26,513 bases of DNA from CAADGY01 sp900696665 (GCA_035063885.1 JAPSFM010000073.1:1-26513), one strand, 5' to 3'; counted from the stretch's first letter, positions 1-8,891 are shown. A program made the numbers and translations. The notes: a model not told the origin generated them from the letters alone.

Positions 1-774
1 CGCATGCAGTTCCGGCAGATTTCGTTTCAGGCTAATCACCAGATCCCAACCCTGCTTGGCGGCACACTGCAACACCTGCGATTGCGCGTAGAGTGCATCC
101 AGCAGAAGAATGTCAAAAAACCGGCTGCCCTAGACCTGCGGCAGCTCATTCAGGAGGCGCAGAGCCGCCGTGTCTTCGCTCTCTCCGGGCTGCAGCCACT
201 CCACCGCTAGTATTGCTTTGACCGGGCTGCTGACGATCTGGCAGGCCACCGCCCGATGATAGTACTGCACCTGCTCAACCTTGACGCCGCCCTTGCGAAC
301 CCAGACGCGACGTTCCAGGCAGGCATCGCAGCAGCGGCTGTAGCTGGAGAGGACTTCGATGCCATCCAGCGCCGCCACGATACGGCCCTGCACGTGGCCT
401 TCGTCAAAGACCTTGTTGCGCTTGAGGGTGCGATTGACGTCCACCAACATGGCTTCCAGCGGGGGCAGAGAAAACCCACACAGGCTATAGCGGAGCACAT
501 CGTCGCGGAAGGCGCGCGGCGCGCCGATCCAGTTCTGGAAGGCGGGATGAGAGATTTCGGCCTCCAACTGTTGAAAGCTGCGCAAGCGGAAGACGAAACC
601 ATGAAAGGCGGCCAAGAATACAGCCGCGGGGGATATCTCGGGTGCGGCGCGGGAATCGGTCAGGGTGGCCGCGGCCGCGCGGAAATCGAAAACCTTATTG
701 AGATAGCGAGCGAAGGAGGGGAGTTCGTGGACTGCCTTATCTTGCCTTCTCATAAATGAAAGGCAGCGCGCCAT
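1..774 (-). pseudogene. DDE transposase (IS4-like), interrupted by an in-frame TAG, 3' end outside window
   Basis: Starts at the ATG at 774 with GAGGAG just upstream. The reading frame gives 214 residues and then TAG at 132-130. The same frame continues past the stop as GSRFFDILLLDALYAQ and further to the window edge, which is clearly the rest of the same transposase. The residue lost is expected to be Tyr (…QV-Y-GSRFFD…), one base from TAG. Likely catalytic Asp residues are D137 in ALDGIE and the Asp in LLLDALYAQ beyond the stop. Family assignment (IS4-like DDE) is from these motifs and from the DUF6788 partner; exact IS family is not certain. Unless the stop is read through, the protein lacks the second half of its catalytic domain. 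Confidence 0.8.
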
Positions 775-800
775 TGCTCCTCGATCTGTGCCCCAATCAT

Positions 801-1181
801 CTATGCTTTCCTTCCGTGTTTCGCTTTGCGCTGCCGTTGGCGCTCACGCCGCAGTAGTTCGCGGTTGATCTCGGAGATTTTCTCCAGGTGCTCCTTCACC
901 TTGTGGTAGTTCTCGATCGAGCCCCGGACCTCATCCACCTTGTCCACCGGAATGATTCCGCCCGTCGTGCGCCCTGGCCCGAGCGTAACCGTCAGATACC
1001 ACACCGGCCCATGCCTCTCCCCTCGGGCACATTTGCAAGCTGGATTGCCACAGGTCACATAGCGCTCCACGAGCGAACCGCGCAGGATATCGGTGACGGG
1101 CGGAAGGTGTGCGACCAAACCTTGGCGGCGCTGGCGCAGCGCCAGTTCGGAGAGCCGGCTTAGTCCGCTACTTGCCTTCAC
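801..1181 (-). CDS. DUF6788-type accessory protein of the insertion sequence
   Basis: 126 residues from a GTG at 1181. Central segment CGNPACKCARGERHGP is a Cys-rich, probably zinc-binding motif followed by VWYLTVTLGPGRT; this pattern is what I know of DUF6788 proteins, which occur next to transposases. The C-terminus is a Lys/Arg-rich helix (RELLRRERQRQRKAKHGRKA), consistent with nucleic-acid binding. It lies 26 bases upstream of the transposase on the same strand. Start choice is weak: there is no good ribosome-binding site and the GTG sits inside an imperfect palindrome. Role in transposition is not established. Confidence 0.6.
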   Translation of the reverse strand: MKASSGLSRLSELALRQRRQGLVAHLPPVTDILRGSLVERYVTCGNPACKCARGERHGPVWYLTVTLGPGRTTGGIIPVDKVDEVRGSIENYHKVKEHLEKISEINRELLRRERQRQRKAKHGRKA

Positions 1182-1521
1182 TTAAGTGCAAGTATCAGGG
1201 CAAACCCGCTGCTTTGTCCATATGCGAATCTCACAGCGCGCGAATCTCCCTCTACTTCACTGATTCAGAAGGGAATCGAGTTGTCGTGCGAAGTCTCTGA
1301 ACGTTTACGGCGTTTACGGGCCTGTGCGGCATGAAGGTGTTAAATTCTAGAAGCGGCGTTTGAGGTATTTCATCAGGTTCGCCTGCTATGGTACACGCCG
1401 GCACGGAGACGAATCCGGATCCGTGGATCGGCCATCCAGGACGAAACTATCCGCTTCCTTGCGGTCGCGGTTCAGCAATCCGGCGTTCGCTCGTCTCCGC
1501 TTTAATGTCACACACCTGAAA
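1182..1521. other. 340-bp stretch without a recognisable gene
   Basis: No credible coding frame. It starts with an imperfect palindrome at 1170-1193 (ACTTGC, 4 extra bases, ACTTAAGTGCAAGT) next to the DUF6788 start. A 9-bp inverted repeat, CGGAGACGA at 1404-1412 and TCGTCTCCG at 1491-1499, brackets a 96-bp segment. The outer end of the insertion sequence and the 3' trailer of the esterase gene must lie here, but I could not place either. A small CCTGA-AA-TCAGG inverted repeat (1515-1526) overlaps the esterase stop codon and has no T-run. Confidence 0.5.
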
Positions 1522-3912
1522 TCAGGGCAGCTTGGCTAACCAATCGTAGACCTGCTGTTGAAGCCGCACCGGGAAGCGGTTGAAGTCGTCGGGCGTCAGC
1601 ACGTCGAGTTCGCGCCCGAGCAGCCGGTAAATCGGGGCTGCCGCCTGGATTTCTTGCTGCACGTCGGCGATGCGTGCGTACCAATCCCTGGTGGGAGCAA
1701 CAACCAGCGTGGGCTTAGGCGCGACCATCGCCAGCACTTCGTCATAATCGAACGGGACCCGGTCCTCGTACCCGATGAAGTACCCGAGCTTGGGAAGCGT
1801 CCCGTGAAGGTGCGAGTAGTGGCGGAGGCCCTCGGTACCCTTATCCGGCGTGCTGAGCCGCAGAGCGTCCACACCGGCTACGGAGGCGACCCCGCGGACA
1901 CCGGCGTCGAGCGCAGCCGTCATCAACCCGACCTTTGCCCCGAGCGCGTAGCCTAGCAGATACACACGATCCGGGTCGATGATATCGAGAGCACGGACCG
2001 CTTCGATGGCGGCGCGCGTATCGGCTACCATCTTGCCCATCAATGACCACTTCGGATACCGCTCGTAAAACCTGGCCGAATCGAGCACGCGCGTGCCGAA
2101 GCCGATCTGATCGAACGCGAGCACTGCGAACCCGCGCCTCACCAGTTCAGGGAAGCTGGGACGCCGCTCCAGGCCGTAATTCGCGCCCGTCGATGACCAG
2201 GGGGAACTTGCCGACCAGCCATGCTGATACGGGTAGGCGTGCAGCCAGATCACGACGGGCAGTTTTCCGGATTTCGGTTTGCCGTCTTCGCCCAATGGAT
2301 AGAAGAGTGTAGCGGGCAGATCATCGCCGAAGCCGATGTCGGCCACGCCCATGCCGTCTTTGTTGAGGCGCGCGGCCAGGGGGCCGTTTGGTGTAGGGCG
2401 ATTGAACAGCCCCGCAAGCCACCCCGGATTCGTCATAGGGGCGCGTCCACCAAGTTCGCGGCGCGCAGGGAAGCGGATGCCGGCCGGTTCATCACCCAAT
2501 GCCCAGAGCAGATTACGCCGCAGCGACTCTTTCTTCTCCTGCCAGGCCTGCGCGCTGGTGACGGATTTCAGCGTCTCGCCCACCTGACGCTTCGGGTACT
2601 TCAACGGATTCACGGTTTCGCCCGTCAGATTGCGCCATCCTTCGAAAGTGTAGCCGTGCGTGAAGGTCTCAAATTTCGGGAAAGACTTACGTTTGAAGAT
2701 CGTATCGGTGAAATCGATGAAATTCTCGATGTCGCCGGCCGCGGTGGGGTGCTCACCGGCGCGCAGATGCAGCCAGATATTGTTGCCTGCACCCAGAAAA
2801 TCGTAGACGCGTTTGGCGGAACGATAACCCTCCTCGAAGCCGACGGGATTGCTCGCCCCCTCCGAATACGCTGTGTAAGGCATGAGGCCGCGAGGCGCGA
2901 CGAGGGCCATGAGCGTGTGCTGGTCGACGGGAAGTTTGTCCTCACGGCCCGAGAAGAAGCGCAGGTGCGGTGAGAACCAGTGCGGCTGGGCGCCGGCAAG
3001 CAGTTGGATGCTCTCGTTGGCGAACATATCGGTGGTGTAACGCCAGGGGTCGCATTCGCCGCTGTTGCCGCTCGAAGGGATAACCGCGCCGATGCGTTCG
3101 TCGAACGCGGCGGCAAGCAGCGCCTGCTTGCCGTTGCGGGAATGGCCGGAAAGAGCGATCTTCTCCTTGTCCACCTCGGGCAGAGTGGACAGATAGTCGA
3201 TAGCGCGCATGCCCGCCCAGGCCCAGCGTGCGAGAACCGGAAATTCATACTCGGGATAGAGTTCGATGAACTTGTCGGAATCGTCGTCGTTGCCGTAGAT
3301 GGGGTCGGCAGCGTAATAGATGCAGCCGACATAGCCCCTTCGAACTGCGGTCGCCACCCAGGGGCGCGTGCGTGGGTGGTTCGTCATGAAAACCGGAAAA
3401 GGACCCTGTCCGGGCGGAATCATCAACTGCACGCGCAGGGTACCGCGGTGCTCCGGGCCGAATTCGAGACGCACATGGCGGATCGTGACGTCGCCTTCCT
3501 TTTCGGTTCCGGTGATGACACCGCGAACATTGCCGGGCGCGGGCGGCATGTAGCCGAACATGTACTTGGAGACCTGCTCGCGTAGCCACTTCTTCTGACG
3601 CTCCCAATCGGCAGCGGTTTTCACCGGGCGGGTGCGCCCATTCTCGTACATGAGCAGCGGATCGGGGAGCTCGGAGTGGGAGGGCATCGAATCGAAGTCC
3701 GGCGGTAACGCGCCGGTTCGCCGGATCCACTCCTCCCAGGTTTTGTCGTGGGCATTGATGCGGCCCGTCGCCGGGGTCCTGCTTGGAAGCAGGACCTGCA
3801 GCAGGTGATCGAGGTCGCGCTTGCGGCGCTCGGTGGAGGCGTCCTGCGCCGCGGCCGGCATGACACCGGCCGCGGTAGCGAGGAGCAGTAGAGTTGGGAT
3901 GGCTCGTCTCAT
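1522..3912 (-). CDS. Secreted two-domain alpha/beta-hydrolase, CE15/acetylxylan-esterase-like; second domain lacks nucleophile
   Basis: 796 residues. Signal peptide MRRAIPTLLLLATAAGVMPAAA, then Q. First hydrolase domain (about 120-410) has the nucleophile motif GHSRNGK with Ser258, close to the G-x-S-R-x-G elbow of CE15 glucuronoyl esterases; AGEHPTAAGD may hold the catalytic His. The second domain (about 530-796) has the fold pattern of dienelactone-hydrolase/acetylxylan-esterase proteins (VIWLHAYPYQHGW, AVLAFDQIGFGTR), but its elbow is GYALGA, Ala656 replacing Ser, and the C-terminus shows no clear catalytic His. Probably one active esterase domain plus a non-catalytic one. The ATG at 3912 follows the TonB-receptor stop by 7 bases, so the two are almost certainly co-transcribed. 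Substrate (plant polysaccharide ester?) is inference. Confidence 0.75.
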   Translation of the reverse strand: MRRAIPTLLLLATAAGVMPAAAQDASTERRKRDLDHLLQVLLPSRTPATGRINAHDKTWEEWIRRTGALPPDFDSMPSHSELPDPLLMYENGRTRPVKTAADWERQKKWLREQVSKYMFGYMPPAPGNVRGVITGTEKEGDVTIRHVRLEFGPEHRGTLRVQLMIPPGQGPFPVFMTNHPRTRPWVATAVRRGYVGCIYYAADPIYGNDDDSDKFIELYPEYEFPVLARWAWAGMRAIDYLSTLPEVDKEKIALSGHSRNGKQALLAAAFDERIGAVIPSSGNSGECDPWRYTTDMFANESIQLLAGAQPHWFSPHLRFFSGREDKLPVDQHTLMALVAPRGLMPYTAYSEGASNPVGFEEGYRSAKRVYDFLGAGNNIWLHLRAGEHPTAAGDIENFIDFTDTIFKRKSFPKFETFTHGYTFEGWRNLTGETVNPLKYPKRQVGETLKSVTSAQAWQEKKESLRRNLLWALGDEPAGIRFPARRELGGRAPMTNPGWLAGLFNRPTPNGPLAARLNKDGMGVADIGFGDDLPATLFYPLGEDGKPKSGKLPVVIWLHAYPYQHGWSASSPWSSTGANYGLERRPSFPELVRRGFAVLAFDQIGFGTRVLDSARFYERYPKWSLMGKMVADTRAAIEAVRALDIIDPDRVYLLGYALGAKVGLMTAALDAGVRGVASVAGVDALRLSTPDKGTEGLRHYSHLHGTLPKLGYFIGYEDRVPFDYDEVLAMVAPKPTLVVAPTRDWYARIADVQQEIQAAAPIYRLLGRELDVLTPDDFNRFPVRLQQQVYDWLAKLP

Positions 3913-3919
3913 CGGATCG

Positions 3920-6900
3920 CTAGAAGCGTACTACGGCGCCGAGTTGGGCTATGCGCTGCCCGAACGCGCGGCTGATCTGCCCGAAGGATCCCCTGCACGC
4001 GTTGCCGACGACCGTACAGGTGACGTTCGGGTCGCTGAAGTGCGTCGAGTTGGTCACGTTCATCGCCTCCGCCCGTACCTCTAAGGTGAACCGTTCCTTC
4101 CAGCGGAAGTTGCGGAAAATGCTGGCGTCCAACTGAGTAATGCCGGGACCGCGCAGCCAGGAAAGACGGCGCGGAATGTTGCCGATCTCGTTGTTTGTGA
4201 AGTTTGGCACAAAGGCGTCGGGGTTGAACCAGTAGATGCCGCTGTAGGCGTCGAAGCTCGCCTGTTCTTTGATGTACTCAGGCTGGCGCACGACATAGGG
4301 ATTCTGCGGAGTGCCGGGGGTGTTCAAACCGTTACGGCTCTGGCCGATCTGAAGCGGGGCTCCGGTCATGGCCGTGAAGATGCCGTTCAACTGCCAGCCG
4401 CCGATAATAGCGTTCACCGCACGGCTGGAACTGCTCAGAGCGTGTCCGGACCCGAAGGGCAGCTCCCATACGAATGCCGCTTTGACCATCTGCGTGCGAT
4501 CGAAACTGGTAGGCCCGTAGTTCAGTTCCAGACAGCCTTCGGGCATGGCGGGCGACGGAGGGCAGTTGAAGCGCAGTGCGTTCCCGTACGTATTGTCGTC
4601 AGAGTACGCCAGTGTCTTCGACCAGGTATAAGACCCTTGCAGGAAGAGTCCGCGCGCCGCGCGGCGGCTCACCGAGACCTGCAGGGAATGATACTTCGAA
4701 TCGAGATAGCCCTCATACGACGGGGTGGTGATAAACCGGCCATATTTCGCGAGAGGCTGGCCGGCGCTGCCGGTCCCGAGTGGAGCGGCGTTGATGTCGC
4801 GGCCGTTCATTTCATGGACGAAGTGGTTGCCGACGTAGCCGACGTTCAGCAGGATCTCAGCCGGAAGCTTCCGCTCGATGGAGAAGTTCCAGGACTGCAC
4901 ATAGCCGCGTTTGAACTCGCCCTGCGGAACGAAGTGTATCGTGACATTGCCTGGAGGTATGAGCTTGCCGCTGGAGATGTCCGGACCCTCAAGTACCGGT
5001 ATGCCGGTGGCAAAGTCGGCATAAGGCAGGAAGCCACTCACGAACGTGGAGGGGTTGAAGTACGTCGCACCGATAACCTGGGGATAGAAGCCGCGCATCG
5101 GCCGCTCCATCGGCATGGAATCGATTGCAATGCCGTAGCCCGCGCGCACGGCCGTGTTGTCACCAATCCTGTAGGCGATACCGACGCGCGGCGTAAAGAG
5201 CTTCTTGCTGGTGGTGACACCGAGATCGTCGGGATTGCCGCCCATTCCGCCGAGCAGCAGCGTGTTCGTGTCGGGGTCATACCTGTCAAATGTGAAGGCG
5301 CCGCTGCGGCGAACCATGGGGTAATACTCCCAGCGAAGGCCGAGGTCCAACGTCAACCGCGAGGTAGCCTTGAAGCGATCTCCGAAGTAAAGGCCGTATT
5401 GCCACGAGTGGGCGGTGAAATCGATGTACTGGATGCTCTTCTGCGCCTGGCTGAACAGGCCGAGGTTGAACGCCGCCACCGAGTTTTGCAGGAACGCGCT
5501 GTAACCGCGGCCGGCAAGAGTTGCGGAACTGGGAGTAGGTGAAGTGTACAGTTCCATGTACTGGCCGGTCGCCGGCGCCGCCGCGTTCGCGGGAAGATTA
5601 ATGGACGTGATGCCCTGTGCGAAATCCATTCTGCCGCGGATGCAACACACTTCCGGTTGGAAATGGTTTAGGTAGTTCGCTCCGAGATCGATGCCCATGC
5701 GGAACTCGTGCCGCCCGCGCATGTGGGTGAGGTTTTGCGAGATGGTGTAGGTCCAGTCTCGCCGAACGTAGGGTGTGGACCCATCGGCGTTGCCCAGGGC
5801 CGTCCAACCGGCCATGCCGATCGCCGGCATCCCTGTGTAGCGGACGTCGTCGAGAGGTTCGTTCATGCCGGGAACGCCGAGGACAGTCTGGCCGAGCGGT
5901 TCGCCCGAGAGGCCGTTGAGCGTATCGGTCTTCTGGCGGGCGAGTCCGAAATGGCCGGTCAGAACGGTGGAAGGCGAGAGCATCCAGGTGTGCCCGATGG
6001 TGCCGATCTGCGTGATGATGTCGCCATCGAAGCCGGACGGCCCGCCCGCGTCGCCAAAGGTCAACGGGGTGATGACGAGGGAGTCTTGAAGGTTCCACTT
6101 GCCCCAGATGGTGTGGCGGTCGTTACGATTCCAGTCCACCTTGGCGATGCCGATGTTGCGGTTGAAGCTGTTGTTCTGGTTGTAGGCGTGATTGTACGGC
6201 GTGTTCGACGTGACCGTGCCAGGAATGCTGGGGGCGGTCAGACGCGGCCAAAAGTTCTGCGCGCCTTGAACGATTCTGTTGGGCGGAAGGACATTGATCT
6301 GACCGTTGTGCGAGAACACGCAGCGGCCGGTGCCGTTTGTGCGGTCGCCCGTCAGAGGGTCGAACACCATTCCCTGTCGGAGTTGTGTCGAGCCGCCTTC
6401 GGTCGTACATACCGTAACCGGCTGGCCCTGGTTGTCGAAAAGCGGCGAACCGAGCGTGCCGCGGAAATCTCCCTGCCGGTATTCCATGGGGGCCAGGAAT
6501 CCGGTGCCGGCGGTGGCTTTACGCTCGAAGTAGCCGTCCCAGTTGCCGAAGAAAAACAGCTTGTTGCGGAGGATGGGGCCCCCCAGGGTAACGCCGTCGT
6601 TGTTGTGGATGCGCTTGGCCTTCTTTGGGCTGAAGTCGAAGAAGTTGCGCGCGACCAGCGCGTTGTTCGTGTGGAAAGCATAAAGCGAGCCGTGAAATTC
6701 ATTGGTGCCCGACTTGGTAATGACGTCGGTGGCAGCTCCCGCCGTGAGGCCTTTTTCAACGGAGTAGTTCGCGGTCTGAACGTTCACTTCCTGAATGGTC
6801 TCGGCCGGGGGAATAATGAGCATGTGATCCGGCAGAAAGATGTTAATGCTGGTGGCACCGTCAACGCGATTGTTGTTGATGCGGGAAGGCAGGCCGTTGG

Positions 6901-7483
6901 AGTAGATGCTCATGGAGCGCTCAGGACCGCTCGCGAGACCGTTCGGATAGGTGTCGGCAATGGCCGAGGTAGAGAAGACGCCGGGCGCCAGCAAGGTGAC
7001 CGCCTGGTAATTGCGATAGACGTTCAACGGGAGATTGCGAATGGCGTGCCCGGTGATTTCGGTGCGGACGTCGGCTTTTTGCGTCTGCAGCACAGCGGCT
7101 GTGCCCTGGACGGTGATCTCCTGCGCAGGCGAGCCTACGGCGAGTGGCACGTCCTCCGAATTCACCTGGCCGGTGACCACGCGAATGTTGGTCTTCTTAT
7201 AGGACTGGAATCCGCCGACTGAGACCTCGAGCGTATAAGGGCCTTGTGGAAGGTCAACCACGCGGTAGATGCCTACTTGGTCGGTAACTACTTCGCGGCG
7301 CAACCCGGTCTCATCATTAACAAGCACGACCTTCGCAGCCGGTACAACAGCCCCGGTTCCGTCGGTGACAGTTCCTGTAACCGACCCATATAGGACCTGG
7401 GCCGACAACGTTGCGGGGATCGTGGCGGAGATAATTAACGCCACGATGAAAATGAGCGAACCGGACTTGATCAAATTTCCCAT
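3920..7483 (-). CDS. Oar-like TonB-dependent outer-membrane receptor with N-terminal carboxypeptidase-regulatory-like domain
   Basis: 1187 residues from the ATG at 7483, chosen over an in-frame start at 7675 because GGGAGGGAG lies just upstream and the protein then begins with a signal peptide (about 1-28, cleavage LSA/Q). Residues about 30-115 form a CarboxypepD_reg-like beta-sandwich (GSVTGTVTDGTGAVVPAAKV… GIYRVVDLPQGPYTLEV). A plug domain follows (about 120-270; NNNRVDGATSINIFLPDH), then a long beta-barrel ending in the C-terminal LGAVVRF, whose final Phe is typical of Bam substrates. This architecture is expanded in Acidobacteriota, where many copies are thought to import oligosaccharides or similar large ligands. 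Ligand is unknown; the adjacent esterase hints at a carbohydrate ester. No clear TonB box was seen. Confidence 0.88.
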   Translation of the reverse strand: MGNLIKSGSLIFIVALIISATIPATLSAQVLYGSVTGTVTDGTGAVVPAAKVVLVNDETGLRREVVTDQVGIYRVVDLPQGPYTLEVSVGGFQSYKKTNIRVVTGQVNSEDVPLAVGSPAQEITVQGTAAVLQTQKADVRTEITGHAIRNLPLNVYRNYQAVTLLAPGVFSTSAIADTYPNGLASGPERSMSIYSNGLPSRINNNRVDGATSINIFLPDHMLIIPPAETIQEVNVQTANYSVEKGLTAGAATDVITKSGTNEFHGSLYAFHTNNALVARNFFDFSPKKAKRIHNNDGVTLGGPILRNKLFFFGNWDGYFERKATAGTGFLAPMEYRQGDFRGTLGSPLFDNQGQPVTVCTTEGGSTQLRQGMVFDPLTGDRTNGTGRCVFSHNGQINVLPPNRIVQGAQNFWPRLTAPSIPGTVTSNTPYNHAYNQNNSFNRNIGIAKVDWNRNDRHTIWGKWNLQDSLVITPLTFGDAGGPSGFDGDIITQIGTIGHTWMLSPSTVLTGHFGLARQKTDTLNGLSGEPLGQTVLGVPGMNEPLDDVRYTGMPAIGMAGWTALGNADGSTPYVRRDWTYTISQNLTHMRGRHEFRMGIDLGANYLNHFQPEVCCIRGRMDFAQGITSINLPANAAAPATGQYMELYTSPTPSSATLAGRGYSAFLQNSVAAFNLGLFSQAQKSIQYIDFTAHSWQYGLYFGDRFKATSRLTLDLGLRWEYYPMVRRSGAFTFDRYDPDTNTLLLGGMGGNPDDLGVTTSKKLFTPRVGIAYRIGDNTAVRAGYGIAIDSMPMERPMRGFYPQVIGATYFNPSTFVSGFLPYADFATGIPVLEGPDISSGKLIPPGNVTIHFVPQGEFKRGYVQSWNFSIERKLPAEILLNVGYVGNHFVHEMNGRDINAAPLGTGSAGQPLAKYGRFITTPSYEGYLDSKYHSLQVSVSRRAARGLFLQGSYTWSKTLAYSDDNTYGNALRFNCPPSPAMPEGCLELNYGPTSFDRTQMVKAAFVWELPFGSGHALSSSSRAVNAIIGGWQLNGIFTAMTGAPLQIGQSRNGLNTPGTPQNPYVVRQPEYIKEQASFDAYSGIYWFNPDAFVPNFTNNEIGNIPRRLSWLRGPGITQLDASIFRNFRWKERFTLEVRAEAMNVTNSTHFSDPNVTCTVVGNACRGSFGQISRAFGQRIAQLGAVVRF

Positions 7484-7625
7484 GTGACTCCCTCCCGGCA
7501 CCGGTAGAGCGCGGCACTGGTTTGTATTGTATGGATGATAAATGCACAGACGGCCGGCTGTCCAGCCTGTTGTAGCTTGCGAGCCGCCGGTAGTATCATG
7601 AGCGGCAACAAGGAGGAATCGCTTC
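7484..7625. promoter_or_regulatory. Divergent intergenic region between TonB receptor and Tat-exported PLP enzyme
   Basis: 142 bp separating two divergently read genes, so it should hold both promoters. On the plus strand TAGTAT (7591-7596) is a plausible -10 with TTGTAG 15 bases before it, and AAGGAGG (7610-7616) is a strong ribosome-binding site 9 bases before the ATG at 7626. On the minus strand TACAAT is a candidate -10 and GGGAGG the ribosome-binding site. A GC-rich near-palindrome (ACGGCCGGCTGT) lies between them. No operator could be identified. Confidence 0.4.
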
Positions 7626-8891
7626 ATGGCTGGGCACTCCCGCCGCACGTTCCTGGAACGGTTCGCATCCGGCACCGCGTTCTATGCGGGCGCCGCAACT
7701 ACTCTCTCCGGACTGAACCGCGCGCTGGCCGCTGCTCCGGAGGGCGAAGCGTATTGGCAGACCATACGGCGCCAGTTCGATTTTGACGAGTCTCATATCC
7801 CGATGAATGCCGCCAACCTCTGCCCGTCTCCCCGCGTGGTGGCGGAGCGCGTCACCCAACTGACACGGGATATCGACATGGACTGCTCGTCCCAGAACCG
7901 TGCGAAGTTCGGCCGCCTGCTGGAAGAGACGCGAGGGAAAGTCGCCCGGCAACTGGGCGTAACCGCAGACGAGATTGCCCTGGTCCGTAACACGAGTGAG
8001 GCGAATAATACGATTAACGCCGGCGTACCGCTCAAAGCCGGTGACGAGATCGTTCTCTGGGATCAGAACCACCCTACAAACAACGTGGCCTGGGATGTGA
8101 GGGCGGCACGATATCACCTCCTGATAAAACGAGTCAGCACCCCACGGCAGCCCGCGGACGCCGATGAGGTGGTGAGCGCTTTTGAACGCGCGTTCACTCC
8201 GAAGACCCGCCTCCTCGCGATTACGCACACGTCAAACAACAGCGGGCTTCGCCTGCCTGTCCGCGAACTGTGTGAAGTGGCGCACCGGCGCGGCATCTAC
8301 GTACACGTCGATGGCGCTCAGACGTGGGGTGCGCTGCGCGTCAACTTGCGGGAAATGGGGTGTGATTCCTATAGCGCGAGCGCACACAAGTGGTACGTTG
8401 GACCCAAAGAAGTAGGGCTGCTCTATGTGCGTGCCAGCCGCATAGCAGAGGTGTGGCCGCACACGGTGGCTCCCGGGTGGGGCGACGACGCCGAACCCGA
8501 CGTAAAGGGAGCGCGCAAATTCGAGTCGCTGGGGCAACGGGACGATGCCTGCCTGGCGGCATTGGGAACCGCCGCCGATTTTCACGCCATGATTGGCCCG
8601 TCCCGAGTTGAAGCCCGCGTGCTGCAACTGGCGTCCACCTTAAAGGAACGCCTCGCCGGTGCGGGCGTGAAGCTGGTGACGCCGCCGCATCCTGCACTGA
8701 GCGCGGGTGTCCTGGTGATTGAAGTGCCGGCGGCGAACCGGCAGATGGTCATCGACCGGCTTTACAAAGAATTCGGAATCGCCGCCGCCACACCAGGCGG
8801 TCTGCGTCTCTGCCCACACCTCTATAACACCTTGGACCATCTGGACCGGGCCGTCGAAGGCGTCAAAGCGCTGCGCGGTTTGCTCTCATGA
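7626..8891 (+). CDS. Tat-exported class V aminotransferase-fold PLP enzyme (isopenicillin-N-epimerase/cysteine-desulfurase-like)
   Basis: 421 residues. The N-terminus has a twin-arginine signal (SRRTFLERF, Arg6-Arg7) followed by a hydrophobic stretch and an Ala-rich cleavage region near residue 37. The rest is a complete class V aminotransferase fold: NTSEANNTIN for phosphate binding, HVDGAQTWG with Asp229 and Gln232 for the PLP ring, and SASAHKWYVGPKEVG with Lys255 as the Schiff-base lysine. Export of a PLP enzyme through Tat fits cofactor loading in the cytoplasm before transport. Reaction is unknown: the family includes epimerases, desulfurases and lyases. Strong Shine-Dalgarno AAGGAGG, 9-base spacing. 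It converges with the class III aminotransferase gene and overlaps it by 6 bases. Confidence 0.85.
   Translation: MAGHSRRTFLERFASGTAFYAGAATTLSGLNRALAAAPEGEAYWQTIRRQFDFDESHIPMNAANLCPSPRVVAERVTQLTRDIDMDCSSQNRAKFGRLLEETRGKVARQLGVTADEIALVRNTSEANNTINAGVPLKAGDEIVLWDQNHPTNNVAWDVRAARYHLLIKRVSTPRQPADADEVVSAFERAFTPKTRLLAITHTSNNSGLRLPVRELCEVAHRRGIYVHVDGAQTWGALRVNLREMGCDSYSASAHKWYVGPKEVGLLYVRASRIAEVWPHTVAPGWGDDAEPDVKGARKFESLGQRDDACLAALGTAADFHAMIGPSRVEARVLQLASTLKERLAGAGVKLVTPPHPALSAGVLVIEVPAANRQMVIDRLYKEFGIAAATPGGLRLCPHLYNTLDHLDRAVEGVKALRGLLS
8886..8891. other. Shared palindromic stop TCATGA of two convergent genes
   Basis: TCATGA is its own reverse complement, so it supplies TGA stops on both strands: 8889-8891 for the plus-strand class V enzyme and 8888-8886 for the minus-strand class III aminotransferase. 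The genes therefore overlap tail to tail by exactly these six bases and leave no room for a terminator between them. Confidence 0.95.

Larger units (their letters stand above)
1..1193 (-). mobile_element. Partial IS4-like insertion sequence with accessory gene
   Basis: A two-gene transposon unit, read on the minus strand: a small DUF6788-type protein followed 26 bases later by a DDE transposase whose 3' part runs off the window at base 1. Gene order and spacing are those of an insertion sequence. The transposase has an internal stop, so this copy is probably dead. I could not identify the terminal inverted repeat: the other end lies outside the window and there is nothing to compare with. The inner boundary near 1193 is therefore only a guess, placed at the end of the imperfect palindrome around the first gene's start. 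Confidence 0.55.

Noticed and set aside
4442..7222. Long open frames on the plus strand opposite the TonB receptor (4442-5542 and 5708-7222).
   Set aside because: They lie wholly antisense to a gene with clear domains, show low-complexity Arg/Ala/Val/Gly composition and no family motif; such frames are expected opposite GC-rich coding sequence.
7484..7675. 64-residue N-terminal extension of the TonB receptor.
   Set aside because: The ATG at 7483 has a strong ribosome-binding site and gives a proper signal peptide; the extension would overlap the divergent gene and has no secretion signal at its start.
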